This document shows positions 1-9,125 of a stretch of 29,774 bases of DNA, piece after piece; position 1 is the first letter of the stretch, and every line of letters begins with the position of its first letter. A program made the position numbers and the translations under genes. This DNA comes from Usnea hakonensis (Eukaryota; Ascomycota; Lecanoromycetes; Lecanorales; Parmeliaceae). The DNA lies in the NCBI GenBank assembly GCA_013423325.1, contig BLJB01000146.1:1-29774 (forward strand), read 5' to 3'. The notes beneath the pieces are model-generated. The model was not told where the DNA came from, searched no databases, and saw nothing but the letters and a program-made list of their open reading frames with translations.

Positions 1-307
1 TTATATATCTAGATAACTTCTTTAAATAAGATATTTATATTACTAATATTATTATTTATAATAGTATATATACGATCTTTAAAGCTATAGTTTTAAATAA
101 TCTTAAAAAGAATTATAATAAGTCTTTTATTATTATATACTCTTTTAATCTACTCGAAACTAATATAAGTATCTTAATATATAAATTAAGTATTAATCTA
201 GTAAGCGATTATATCTATATATATAGATCTATTATATAATAATTATTTATCTAAAGTAAAAAATACCTTTAAATTATTATTTAATAATTTATTAAGAATC
301 TAATATT
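1..307. repeat. AT-rich RIP-saturated repeat DNA (left block)
   Basis: In the first 300 bases I find no CpA and no TpG dinucleotide, while TpA is very frequent and a few CpG remain. This is the signature expected when RIP has converted essentially every CpA on both strands to TpA. No reading frame or protein similarity survives. It is presumably the remains of a transposable element older than the insert that follows. Confidence 0.8.
294..307. repeat. Left copy of 14-bp target-site duplication
   Basis: The bases aagaatctaatatt here recur exactly at 1559-1572, immediately beyond the (TCCAA)4 tail. They bracket the GC-richer insert. A variable-length exact duplication next to a simple-repeat tail is what target-primed reverse transcription leaves. 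The exact edges are uncertain by one or two bases, because the tail also ends in AA. Confidence 0.7.
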
Positions 308-1558
308 GGCCGGCGACGAGATCCAGCTGTACGCGCTGCCGGCTACGAACCTGCTGCCATCGTGTGCGATGTGAAGGTCGCCGTCGTATACGGTGTGCAG
401 TAGAGCCAAGTGATCTCAGGGTACGACGCGTAAAGGAGATAGGATAGAAAACAGTAAGATAAAGCGATAGAGACAAGATATATCCCTATTATAAGTAAAG
501 TATTTAATTAGAAATATAGCTATATTATTGGTAAAGTCGATATAATGCTACTTAATCGGACGCCGAACGCGTAGAACCTTCCTACAATAATACGTGGAGA
601 GTACTAGGTGGCTTAGGTAGAAGGCGTATTAGCTGATGGGATTGGTTACCCTAGATACGTAGGGATAATAGCCTAGTCCCGGTACGACCGGTAGGATACG
701 AGATATCTACTTCCTCCTACGAGCCCGTTCGAAGCGTGGCTATTAGTAAAGATACGATTCTCTCTCTATCTCTAGATACGCGTACCCATCGATAACTCTA
801 CCCACTCGCAGAGCTAGCGCGATATATTCACCGCTAGGCGTTCTCCTCTATGTGCCTACGGGTAGTAATACTATAGAAGGAACCGGTATCCTATACCCGA
901 AGTGAAAAGACCTTATAGGACCTCGCTTACCTAGTGTAGAGTTTTTACGCGTGGAATACTAAGACTCTTAGCGCGTTATATGAATACGAAGGCCCGTGTT
1001 TCTTCGTACCGGTAGCTCTCTGAGAGTTAACTCGATAAGGACCGCAGAATTTAGTAGTAATCGATTAATCTAAACTTCGTATCTATACCGTATTACTATT
1101 ATCTACTCTAGCAGGGTCTCTCCCTACTAGACTCGGTATAGGGCTAAGACGCCGGCCTTTTTTCTTCGGTAATAAGCGCTCACGGATTAGAACAAGCTAG
1201 GAATAAGGGCTAGTAACCGAACTCGTAGATAAATACTCTACGAGGAATACTAACTACCCTACGGGGATACGGGCGTTATTCGGCCTACCTATATTCTTAC
1301 TAATAGTCAAGTTGTTTTTTTTCTTAGAAAGGATACTAAAGCGTATAGCGACCTAGCGTGTATATACAATTCGTGGAAGTTGTCGAAGGTGGTATATAGA
1401 ACTCGATATTTGTAGGATACTATAACAGAAGAAACGTGTGGAGGTTTTTACCCTGGCGCAAGTAAAGGTTTCCTCTATAACATTACTATAGAGCTTCCCG
1501 TAATTATCTTTCACATAGTTAGATAGACACGAGTATGAAATCCAATCCAATCCAATCC
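308..1558 (+). mobile_element. LINE-like non-LTR retrotransposon remnant, probably 5' truncated
   Basis: A GC-richer island of about 1.25 kb sits inside AT-rich RIP DNA with sharp edges. Its right end is a short tandem repeat, (TCCAA)4 at 1541-1560, and it is flanked by a 14-bp exact direct repeat (294-307 and 1559-1572). These features together suggest a non-LTR element inserted in plus orientation with its 3' tail to the right. CpA is depleted (none between 601 and 780), so it has also been hit by RIP, but less than its host DNA, which suggests a later insertion. I see no intact reading frame and cannot name a reverse-transcriptase motif, so assignment to a clade such as Tad1 is not possible from sight. 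A solo non-autonomous element is an alternative. Confidence 0.55.
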
Positions 1559-1560
1559 AA
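1541..1560 (+). repeat. (TCCAA)4 tandem tail
   Basis: Four exact copies of TCCAA end the insert, directly before the right target-site copy. Simple-repeat 3' tails are used in place of poly-A by several non-LTR retrotransposon groups, so this fixes the likely orientation of the insert. Confidence 0.75.
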
Positions 1561-1572
1561 GAATCTAATATT
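1559..1572. repeat. Right copy of 14-bp target-site duplication
   Basis: Exact copy of the bases at 294-307. It marks where AT-rich RIP DNA resumes after the insert. Confidence 0.7.
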
Positions 1573-2541
1573 AGATTAATTAGACCCTCTCTAAAATCCT
1601 ATTATAAATAGTTAATATACTAGATAGTATTACTATATTATCTAGATATAGAAATAGGCGCTAAAACTAGATACTATTAATAGAATTATAAGATATATTA
1701 AGGGAGGTAACTATTTATAGAAAGTAATCTTTAAAATCTACCCTTTATAATTAATATTTATTAATTATTACTCTAATTTTTTTAGTTTAATATCTCTACT
1801 TAAATTAGATCCCTAATTCTAGTAATTATTCTAGTAATTATATATAGAAATAGATTTAATTATATATCTATTCTAATATTATATTTTAAAGATCTAATTA
1901 TTTTAGGCTACTACTATTAGCCTTTTTATTATACGCCTAGCTTTTAAGATATTTATTAAAGATACTAGTACCCTATCTAAGACTAGAATAGATTAAAGCG
2001 TAGTTATAGCGCGAATAAATAATATATAATTAGCTATTACTAACGCTAACTACTTAATATTTAATATATTTCTAGATTTTAAACTTCTACTCTCTAGATA
2101 TTTAATAAATAGTATTTCTATTATTTTTAGACTTTACTTAGTTTTTAATAATCTATTAGATAAATATCTATTATAAAGTAAAGATCTCGATCTTTATAGA
2201 AAATTACTAATAATATTAGATTTTCCTTATATTACTACTATTCTTTTTAATAGAATAAGTAGTAATAACCTTAAGATCGATATTTAGAGCTACTTATTAA
2301 TTTATAAAATATAATAATTTAGTAGTAAATTTGTTATTAAAAAAAAGAATAACTAGCTAGCTATTTCTAATAGTAAAAGTATAAGAGTAGTAGAGGTAAT
2401 TACTAGAATAATAGCTAGAATAAAAATAGTAAAAGTATAAGAGTAATAGAGATAAAAAATAGTAAAAGTATAAAAGTAGTAGAGATAATTACTAGAATAA
2501 TAGCTAGAATAACTCTTATAGAATTAATAATTTAGATAATA
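1573..2541. repeat. AT-rich RIP-saturated repeat DNA (right block)
   Basis: Reading the lines from 1561 to 2520, I find no CpA and only one TpG (near 2332). The sequence is dominated by TA, with residual CG. Stops occur in all frames. The block ends abruptly at about 2541, where normal-composition DNA begins. It appears to be the continuation of the left block that the insert at 308-1558 interrupted. Confidence 0.8.
2371..2512 (+). repeat. Short imperfect direct repeats in AT-rich DNA
   Basis: A unit beginning AGTAAAAGTATAAGAGTA and continuing through TAATTACTAGAATAATAGC occurs at about 2371-2420, in shortened form at about 2427-2455, and again at about 2460-2512. The copies differ by single A/G changes. 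No coding meaning is visible. It lies at the right edge of the RIP block. Confidence 0.7.
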
Positions 2542-3928
2542 ATCTGCGTCGCGGTGAAATGTCCGCCCTTTCCTGCTTCCAGGCCAAGCGCGGCCCTTTT
2601 CGGTTTGGCGTGGCCTCTTCGGGCAAGGCGCCCGGCATCGCCCCACCCGCCGTTTTCTCTAAGGTATAAAGACCTGCTCCCCTCGCTGCTTTCCCACTTC
2701 CCCCTTCGTCTTTTTTCCACATCTCTCTGCCACCCCCTCGCTCCTTCTCGTATTGCAAGGATCTGCGCAACCTCTCCCACCCTTGGCTGCCTAGCTAGCT
2801 TCTGCCGACTATCGCCGATTGCTGTGCTTGGAGCTTTGCATGAGGTATTTTGCTGAATGGCCTTTCCTTTCGGGATCACTTTGCTGCACCTCTCACCCTT
2901 GCCGTCTCTTGACCTGCCCATTTTCGCCTACGGCTGGAGCCAGCGATAAAGGTGAACTCTCTAATTCGACGCCTTGTACCTTGTCGGCCGCGCTACAACT
3001 CAGCTCCCAACAAACGGAGATTCCTTTTTCAACTATGCTGGAGCGCCTCGTCGCTCGACGCTAATGCTCTGGACCTTCCTGCTTCGGTTTTCCTGTGCCA
3101 CCCACTGTTTCACTACCGCTCAGCTGATCTGCGACTCTGCGACGACATTGGTGGGAAATTTTAGCTCACGGCGAGCACTCCATCGCGAAGCAGCTGCCTG
3201 ACCCGAAGACGAATGCCATACAACCAATGAGAGGAATACCTCCTGAAAATTCTGCTGGGCTAGTGGACAGGGATCGCCCCTCGGCCGTGATCGGGTGATA
3301 TAGTATGAGGGGGGCTGAGCATGCGCCGAGTAATGGCCGTGAGTCAAAATCAAGGAATGGAGTCAAAATATGGTGTGCTCGCCTTGATCGACAGTGTTAT
3401 CCGCGTGTCTGCCTGGCAGGTTCCCGCATTCACCTCGTTCTGGTGACGTGGCCTTGAGACGGTGATCTCACTTTTTGCTGTGGATCGGAGAGGATGCAGA
3501 TCTATTGCAGAAGTCCTAGCGCGTAATGCCTAGGCAGCTGCAGGTGACCTGGCTCCACAGCTGGATATCTCCGAGGGGCGCAGTGAAGAATCCTTGGTCG
3601 GTATAGTATGTAGATTGGATGCGAAGCAACAAGGGTCGAGAGACTGCGCCAGCCCGTGCCGCAGGGTGTAAGACAGACGATTGGAGACCGAGCGGTGATA
3701 ACTAGAGATCGGCGATTCGAGGTTGTTAGAGAGGAGCAGCCGGCAGGTGCGAGGACAAAGGGAGACGGTACTGAGATAACGTCTTCAGCGGTTTTTTCAG
3801 ACCCGGCACCGCCGCTGTGGGTACGACTCAGAAGCATATATAATCCTCATTTTGCCCCATTCTGGGTGTCTTGGATTTCCAACTTCAGACTCTCCACACA
3901 CAGCTCCTTTATCTGCATTTGAGACACA
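2542..3928. other. 1.4 kb without a convincing gene; promoter/leader-like sequence
   Basis: Base composition becomes normal at 2541. A TATA-like box (GGTATAAAGA near 2662) is followed by a long CT-rich stretch (about 2675-2760), as in fungal core promoters or retroelement leaders. Short reading frames overlap here in several registers, but none shows a recognisable domain or splice structure. The last 90 bases before 3929 (CT-rich, ending in acacaATG) look like the 5' leader of the downstream pseudogene. The abrupt left border suggests that this block and the chromodomain gene may be one inserted unit. Confidence 0.4.
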
Positions 3929-5873
3929 ATGACATCGATCAACTTAGATTCCATCCAATTCTACCAACCCCCTACCAAAGCCGATTTGTCCATGGCCTCG
4001 GTTGATAATGCTCCCGTCATCTGCGGACAGGGACATACCCCTAGGATTCCTAGATCCAACGGCGGATGGGGTGGACCCCTCAACGACTACGATCCGATCG
4101 AAGTCCTTGATTCGACTGGCTCGTCGTCGAAGGATCCTCTTGATCTGTTGTCCTACAAGCACGCAATGGATCTCAAAGGCACTGAATTATACGCCGGAGG
4201 TAATAATCGCCGTCTTCGCTTCTTGGAGGCCTTGAATAACAGCTCCAGTTCCCTCAAACGGACTCGATCTCAGGGGCAGCCGCAGTAAAGGCGGCGGAGA
4301 GGAAGAAGAAAGCTTTCCATCCTTCGAGGAACTGATGCGCGGTGCCGGAAGAGCACAAGAGTCGCAACAATCGGGCTTGAGACCAGGTGGAGATAACGGT
4401 ACGAATACCGACAGCAGCAGCAGCGTCCACTCTAGAAGTGACGGCTCGACTTCTGAGTAAGGCGGGAGTCACTACTTCCTCAACACTCCACGAACTTCTG
4501 TAGCAGGCTCAGAAGCTGGGTACGACCCTCAAAGCCCCCGCTAGCAGATATTAGTACTAACAGATAGCGCCTATCTAGATGTTCCATCCTCCACGAGAAG
4601 ACAGAAGATCTCATCTCTAATCCTCCTCCTCCTCCACCCCCTACTACCCTCTCGTCGACATGCGATATAGATATCAGCTTCAAAAATATCGAGCCTCGTC
4701 ACTCCTGTGGAGGGAAAGAGAAAGGAGACAAAGGAGCGAGCTGTAGTACAGACAACATCATCCTATACTCTCTCCGGTCGCCTATTGCGTCGCCAAATCC
4801 GGAACCAGCACTGGTTTCGTGGCGGTCTCCGCTCCGAGAAGACGCCGTAGGATTAGTGGCAGATCCGGCTGGCTCCTCATGGATGTGGAGCCCAGCTACC
4901 CATACGGACGTTGAGCCTGTGATAGCTATAGACGCCACCGAGATTCGAGGTTCCTCCAAGCGCACAGCAGACAATGCAGGTTTGAATGAGAGTGGAGAAT
5001 ATGTACACAGGTTGAAGAAGGCCCAGCGTGCAGGTCAGTACGCAGGTACCAGTCCCTGCGGGTGCGTTTAATGACTCTAGAAGCCGCGATCGTGATCGAC
5101 AAGAGAGATAATACCGATGATAAATTAAGGGACCTTAATTTCGTACGGATCCGATCGCAATCTAAGTCTGTTTTCAGACGGCCTCCCTTTTCGCGAAGAT
5201 TCCCGCAATACAAGAAAACAACGAGCTTAAGTCGATCCAGTGAAGCTGGTAACAGTCAAGGTGTGCACCCCCCTCCCGTGCATTTCTGACCAGTACCCGA
5301 GATTTCTGCTGACGTATTTCAGATGACCCTCTTGTGGTGGAGGATGACGACGAAAAGATTGGCGAAACTGGCGCTTCTACCAGAGCCACGAGTGTGGAGT
5401 CTGAGATTGATACCATACACCTCCAAAGCTCCCATCCGAAGGAACAGCCAAAGACACGCAGTTGCATGAGTCCTCCCACCACCGAACCTACCCCCACCCC
5501 CATTAATCGTCCGATCTCTTCTAGTGTCGCACTATGCCGGGATCGAGTTGAGCAGGCTACCTGTAGAGGTGATTGCGGAATAACAACGACCGTCCATCCC
5601 CCTCACGCCATCACCGTCCCCCCACGATTTGCTGAGCGGCCTCAGGACCAAAGAGGTTCAGCATTGGATGAAGAGGAGTGGGAGATCGTAAGGATCGTTG
5701 GGAAGAGACGAAGGGGAAAGGGCTATAAATACAAGGTGTGCTGGAAGGAGACATGGCTGCTCGAACGCGAGTTAGGAAACGCACAGGAACTGCTGCGGAA
5801 ATTTGAGGCGAAACACCAGGCGCAGCAGGGAGGCAAACGGGGAAGACCGGCACGTGCAGACAAGGGTCGGTGA
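3929..5873 (+). pseudogene. Frameshifted gene for a protein with a C-terminal chromodomain
   Basis: The ATG at 3929 opens a 119-codon frame. The same low-complexity, acidic and Ser/Pro-rich protein then continues in other registers: about 4269-4460, a further piece from 4461, about 4620-5071, and about 5040-5260, with stops between them (TAA 4286 and TAA 4458, for example). A standard intron at 5261-5322 (GTGTGC donor, GCTGAC branch point, TTTCAG acceptor) joins the last piece in frame to the 3' exon, giving AGNSQ-DDPLVVEDDDE. The 3' exon ends in a chromodomain-like module (about 5676-5810): EEEWEIVRIVGKRRRGKGYKYKV, followed by the aromatic/basic core CWKETWL and a closing LGNAQELLRKFEAK helix. 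Chromodomains bind methyl-lysine histone tails; the aromatic positions W, Y and W are present. At least four register changes make it a pseudogene, unless the sequence has many indel errors. The N-terminal part is not recognised. Confidence 0.6.
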
Positions 5874-6186
5874 TCGTTGATTACTTTTGTTTATTTGTAG
5901 GAGTCTATACTGGGGCCAAACTTTGAGGCGAGGATAGATGTAGATCCCCCCGGGGAATCAAACTTCCGTGTGGGGGATTGCTGTGGGAAGGTCTGGAGGC
6001 AAATATAAGGGACTAATTGGGTGATGCACAGAACTATTTCACACGTCCGTCAGAACCGTGCACCAGTGGTTGTGCAGTGTTCGCCTCCTCAAGCACATCA
6101 ACTTTATGAAATGAAAAGATGTAGCGAATGGCAGTAGTGTCTCAAACTTGCTAGAAGAATCTTAATTCCTATAATCTCAAGAACAT
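5874..6186. other. Intergenic, 3' flank of the chromodomain pseudogene
   Basis: No reading frame, RNA gene or splice pattern stands out. A short stem can form from the C-run near 5947 and the G-run near 5973, but it is too small to interpret. Confidence 0.4.
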
Positions 6187-6579
6187 ATCAGCCGTGGTGT
6201 GCACCAAAAGCGGTCCACCCTATACCGAAAGTGGTCTATGATGTGTGTGCGTCTGTGGCTGAATGGGCCCCTGAGGCAAGGATAAGTGTAGGATACGATG
6301 ACATCCTAGGGGCCGACTTCAGCCTGTGGTACCCCTGGCCCTTGGGGGAATGCAGTAGCGCATATGATGCAATGACCTCCTATGGAAGCAGGGTATCGTA
6401 AGACTTAAATTTGCCCTAGGGTACGGGAAAAGCGCATGGTATGACGACTTCCTAGGGGTGGAGGATGCCGTACGGGCGCCACGATTCCAACCCTAATTTT
6501 TGTACCGATATTTGGAATTATTTGTGGGGTAGACCACGCCTAGTGGGGTAGTCCACTTTTGGTGCACACCATGGCTGAT
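6187..6579. mobile_element. MITE-like element with 36-bp terminal inverted repeats
   Basis: Bases 6187-6222 (starting ATCAGCCGTGGTGTGCACC) are the reverse complement of 6544-6579 with about five mismatches over 36 bp, including an uninterrupted CTTTTGGTGCACACCA core. About 390 bp is enclosed, too short for a transposase, and no coding potential is visible. Inside are diverged direct motifs around CCTAGGGG (near 6304 and 6452). I could not see a target-site duplication outside the repeats, so this could also be an inverted duplication rather than a transposed unit. Confidence 0.5.
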
Positions 6580-6597
6580 GGGGTGAACCACGCCTGG

Positions 6598-6782
6598 TTG
6601 TCCCTTGGCCGAGGTCTGTCCCTTTCCTCGGGGGTTGTCCCTCAACTCGTAGGCCCATCCCTGAACTTGAGGTCTGTCCCTTGGCCGAGGTCTGCCCTTT
6701 TGAGTTTGAGGGATAACCCTCGAGGAAAAGGGACAGACCTCGGGCAAGGGACAAGCCTCAAATTAGGGATGGACCTACGAGA
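6598..6782. repeat. Nested inverted and direct repeat cluster (hairpin-forming)
   Basis: The segment CCCTTGGCCGAGGTCTGTCCC appears at about 6601-6622 and 6678-6697 in plus orientation, and as an inverted copy at about 6730-6753. A longer arm at about 6646-6701 pairs with about 6727-6782 (CTCGTAGGYCCATCCCT... ) at roughly 85% identity, so a stem of about 55 bp with a 25-bp loop is possible. The outer copy at 6598-6646 matches the same inverted arm, giving two alternative hairpins. It lies directly beside the 36-bp inverted-repeat element and may belong to it. Confidence 0.6.
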
Positions 6783-6978
6783 GAAATTCAATTTTGGCAC
6801 TTATTATGTTGTTCCTAGTCACACGGATGGGAGTTATTTAGTATCATCGTTCTACATTCCTACTTGATTGAAAAGATTCGCACGACCTTACACGCGTACA
6901 ATTATGGCATCTATCCTCTGAGTCCCTTAAGTCCTATACGCAATGCTCGTTCAGAGCTGATATTCCAGCTCTAGTAAA

Positions 6979-7225
6979 CTAACTCTCGTCCAAATAGCCT
7001 CTTACAACATTTCGCAAACCATCTCGAACGTCCTTGGAAGCAGATACTGCAATATCAATCAGTAAGTCACGGCGGTGGGGAACAAGTCTTACCTATCACA
7101 AGCATCTTTCCGGCCTTTTTAGTTGCCTTAAATTTTCCATCCCACCCGGACTCTTCTTCGTCTTCTGACGTGGCCAGCGAACGCCCTTCTACCACTTCCG
7201 TCCGTAATAGCTCCTCTAGATTCAT
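6979..7225 (-). CDS. Small unknown protein or 3' end of a larger gene, two exons
   Basis: Read on the minus strand, a frame opened by ATG at 7225 (MNLEELLRTEVVEG) runs through an acidic stretch (TSEDEEESGWDG) to 7093. There a good intron begins: GTAAGA donor, 46 nt (7092-7047), TTACTGAT branch point, TTGCAG acceptor. Splicing keeps the frame and adds 21 residues ending RNVVRGYLDES and TAG at 6981. The product would be about 66 residues. The frame stays open upstream to 7378 without a further ATG, so an upstream exon is possible. I do not recognise a family. The support is the intron and the charge pattern only. Confidence 0.35.
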
Positions 7226-7252
7226 CACACCCTGGTGGATGGAGACCCGCCG

Positions 7253-7531
7253 ATGTTGGCCCTGGTTGAGCGAACCAGGACCGAAATGGCTGGAGGCAGA
7301 GTAACAAAGATGCTCGGTCAATCGCTGTATTTCTTGACCATCGATAAGTCTGATCTTCCTGATGACCAGAAGCGGCAACAGAAGGGGCTCGATTACGCAG
7401 AAGTCAAAATCGAGAGAGATCTGCTTCGCGTTGAGAGAGATGAGTTGAAAACTGCTCTGGCAAACGAACGGGAGAGAAACGCTTCAGGAGGCTTCGGACC
7501 GATTCAATTAAAAGGGGATTGGAGTCATTGA
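7253..7531 (+). CDS. Possible small coiled-coil protein, unknown
   Basis: A plus-strand frame from ATG 7253 encodes about 92 residues. Its centre (KRQQKGLDYAEVKIERDLL and onward to about NERERN) is rich in K, E, R, L and D with heptad-like spacing, suggesting a coiled coil, and it ends GDWSH at 7531. It overlaps the minus-strand frame at 6979-7225 only if that one has an upstream exon, so the two models compete for 7253-7378. No family is recognised and no intron is evident. It could be a fragment related to the coiled-coil gene starting at 7687. Confidence 0.25.
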   Translation: MLALVERTRTEMAGGRVTKMLGQSLYFLTIDKSDLPDDQKRQQKGLDYAEVKIERDLLRVERDELKTALANERERNASGGFGPIQLKGDWSH

Positions 7532-7686
7532 TGGAAGTGGTGGGTCATTGTCACTTATATTTATTTGGGCCGGCCCACCTCTCTATAGAAATTCAATTCT
7601 TATTCTAGCTACTAAAGACAACAATGCTAGCTGCCGCCCTGCGGCGCTGTTCCCTGGACCAATCTCAATGCCACCACTAAGACCAA

Positions 7687-8835
7687 ATGATCAGCGCTGC
7701 TTCGATCAGAACCAGAATAATTATGAGCGCGGCAAAGCGAGGAGCGCGTCGCCTTCCGCTTGACCCCGAGCTTGAAAAGCTGCTATGATACTTGGGCGTT
7801 CCTCTAGTGCTGGCCGTAGAGATTGATGGCTTCAAGGAGGCATTGATAAGAGGGGTAGCGGTGGAGAATAAGAAAAAATTACGACATAGTAAGGCGGAGA
7901 AGGAAAAGAATGCTGCCGCTACATTGCAAGATCTAGCGTCGTTGCAAGGTGATGTCGAGGCGCTTAAGAAGCAGGCCGATCCCGAGAAGGCAAACGAAAT
8001 CGCGATCAAAAAGAAGAGACTGCAAGATGCTGACAAGCTACTCGGTGACCTCCAACGAAAAAAAGACGAAGTAGAGGCGGAAGAGAAGAGAACAAATGAT
8101 ATGACACCAATGGATGAGGGAGAGGAGATAGTGCAGGCTCCGACTTCTAGCTCTGAAGGGGAGAACATCTCTTCTGTGGCTCAAGAGCTAGATTCAAACA
8201 ATCACGCCGAAAAAAATCCTAGCCGCAACGATCTCAGTCTGGCAGGTGGCGACGATAACAACAGGGACAAAGAAAACAATGGCGACAGTGGCAGTGGCAA
8301 TGACCTCAGAAACAAGGCGTACCCGACTCCAGTTCCCAGCGACAAGGAAGAGGATGAGATGCCTGTGATGACTGTTTCTGATAAGAGTCGCATGGGAAGA
8401 TCCTCGACAGGTCGGGAAGTGATAGCGTGGAAACCTGGTGGCGGTCGTCGAGGAGACGTCGTTATCACAAGATACGGGCCAAAGAGTCACCCAATGTTTA
8501 GAATTGAGCGCGCCTCTGAAGTTGATGGCTTCGACTCAGAAAAACTTCCTGACATCACTAACACCGAGCCACAGCCTTACAGGATTGGCGAGCGAAAACA
8601 AGGTAGGAAATGGTGCTACGATAACAAGCACGTCGACGGCATTGTTGCTGTCGCTTACACGCCTATGGACGAGGACAAGCCACTGGAGACGATAAATCCG
8701 GCTTGGTACGCTAGGCATCCCAAGAAGCGATTTGCTGAAACTCAGATCCTAATACAGTGGAAGAACATAGCCGGCGAGGAGGGGAAAAAGCCGAGGACTT
8801 GGGAGACTCGAACGACCGCCGTGGTGTATAAGTGA
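7687..8835 (+). pseudogene. Broken coiled-coil / conserved C-terminal domain protein (transposon-associated type)
   Basis: ATG at 7687 starts a frame (MISAASIRTR...) that reaches LPLDPELEKLL, then an in-frame TGA at 7786-7788. It continues without a shift as YLGVPLVLAVEIDGFKEAL and onward for 347 codons to TGA at 8833. After the stop, a long K/E-rich coiled coil (roughly codons 60-135 of the whole frame) is followed by an acidic, disordered stretch. The C-terminal globular region contains SHPMFRIERASEVDGF, EPQPYRIGERK, DEDKPLETINPAWYARHPKK and a final TWETRTTAVVY. I recall similar C-terminal segments in multicopy fungal proteins of unknown role; in them the domain continues past this point, so the 3' end looks truncated here. 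Both the TGA and the truncation argue for a pseudogene; the TGA could be a former CGA or TGG. Confidence 0.55.
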
Positions 8836-8980
8836 TGGGGTACAAGAGGAGCATCCTGACACCCTCCGCTCGATGCACGCTCTCACCATTAAGTACAGCG
8901 AGGTGGATCGACGGCAGGAGGCGCTGCAGCTGATGGAACAAGTGGTGGAAGCCAACAAGAGAACGCTGGGGGTCCGTTAA
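8834..8980 (+). pseudogene. Fragment of an NLR-type TPR array (one 42-aa kinesin-light-chain-like unit)
   Basis: In a frame different from the preceding gene, the bases from 8834 read DGVQEEHPDTLRSMHALTI, then KYSEVDRRQEALQLMEQVVE and ANKRTLGVR, then TAA at 8978. The HPDTL...Y...GR.EEAL.L..QV.E..KR.LG pattern is the typical 42-residue TPR of fungal NB-ARC/NACHT-TPR proteins, where many near-identical units follow one another. Only one unit is present, and no nucleotide-binding domain is nearby. It abuts the point where the 7687 gene is cut off, so a recombination or insertion joined two unrelated gene fragments. It is not expected to make protein. Confidence 0.65.
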
Positions 8981-9125
8981 TGTTCTCTTTCTAGCTATCT
9001 CCAGGAATATCTACGTCTTCTCGCAAGGCTTGTCATAAAGAGGCTCAGCGGTGCACATTGTTGGTCCGTGATGCGACGTTTGGCAACAAGATCAGCCTGG
9101 GCCGAAGCCTATCACTAACCTCCAA

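Noticed and set aside
5940..5985. C-run/G-run hairpin as a terminator or RNA structure
   Set aside because: Stem of about seven pairs with a large loop; too weak and without eukaryotic meaning.
7677..8168. 163-codon minus-strand frame rich in Ser and Phe
   Set aside because: Antisense shadow of the K/E-rich coiled coil of the 7687 gene; codons AAG/GAA read backwards give Leu/Phe/Ser.
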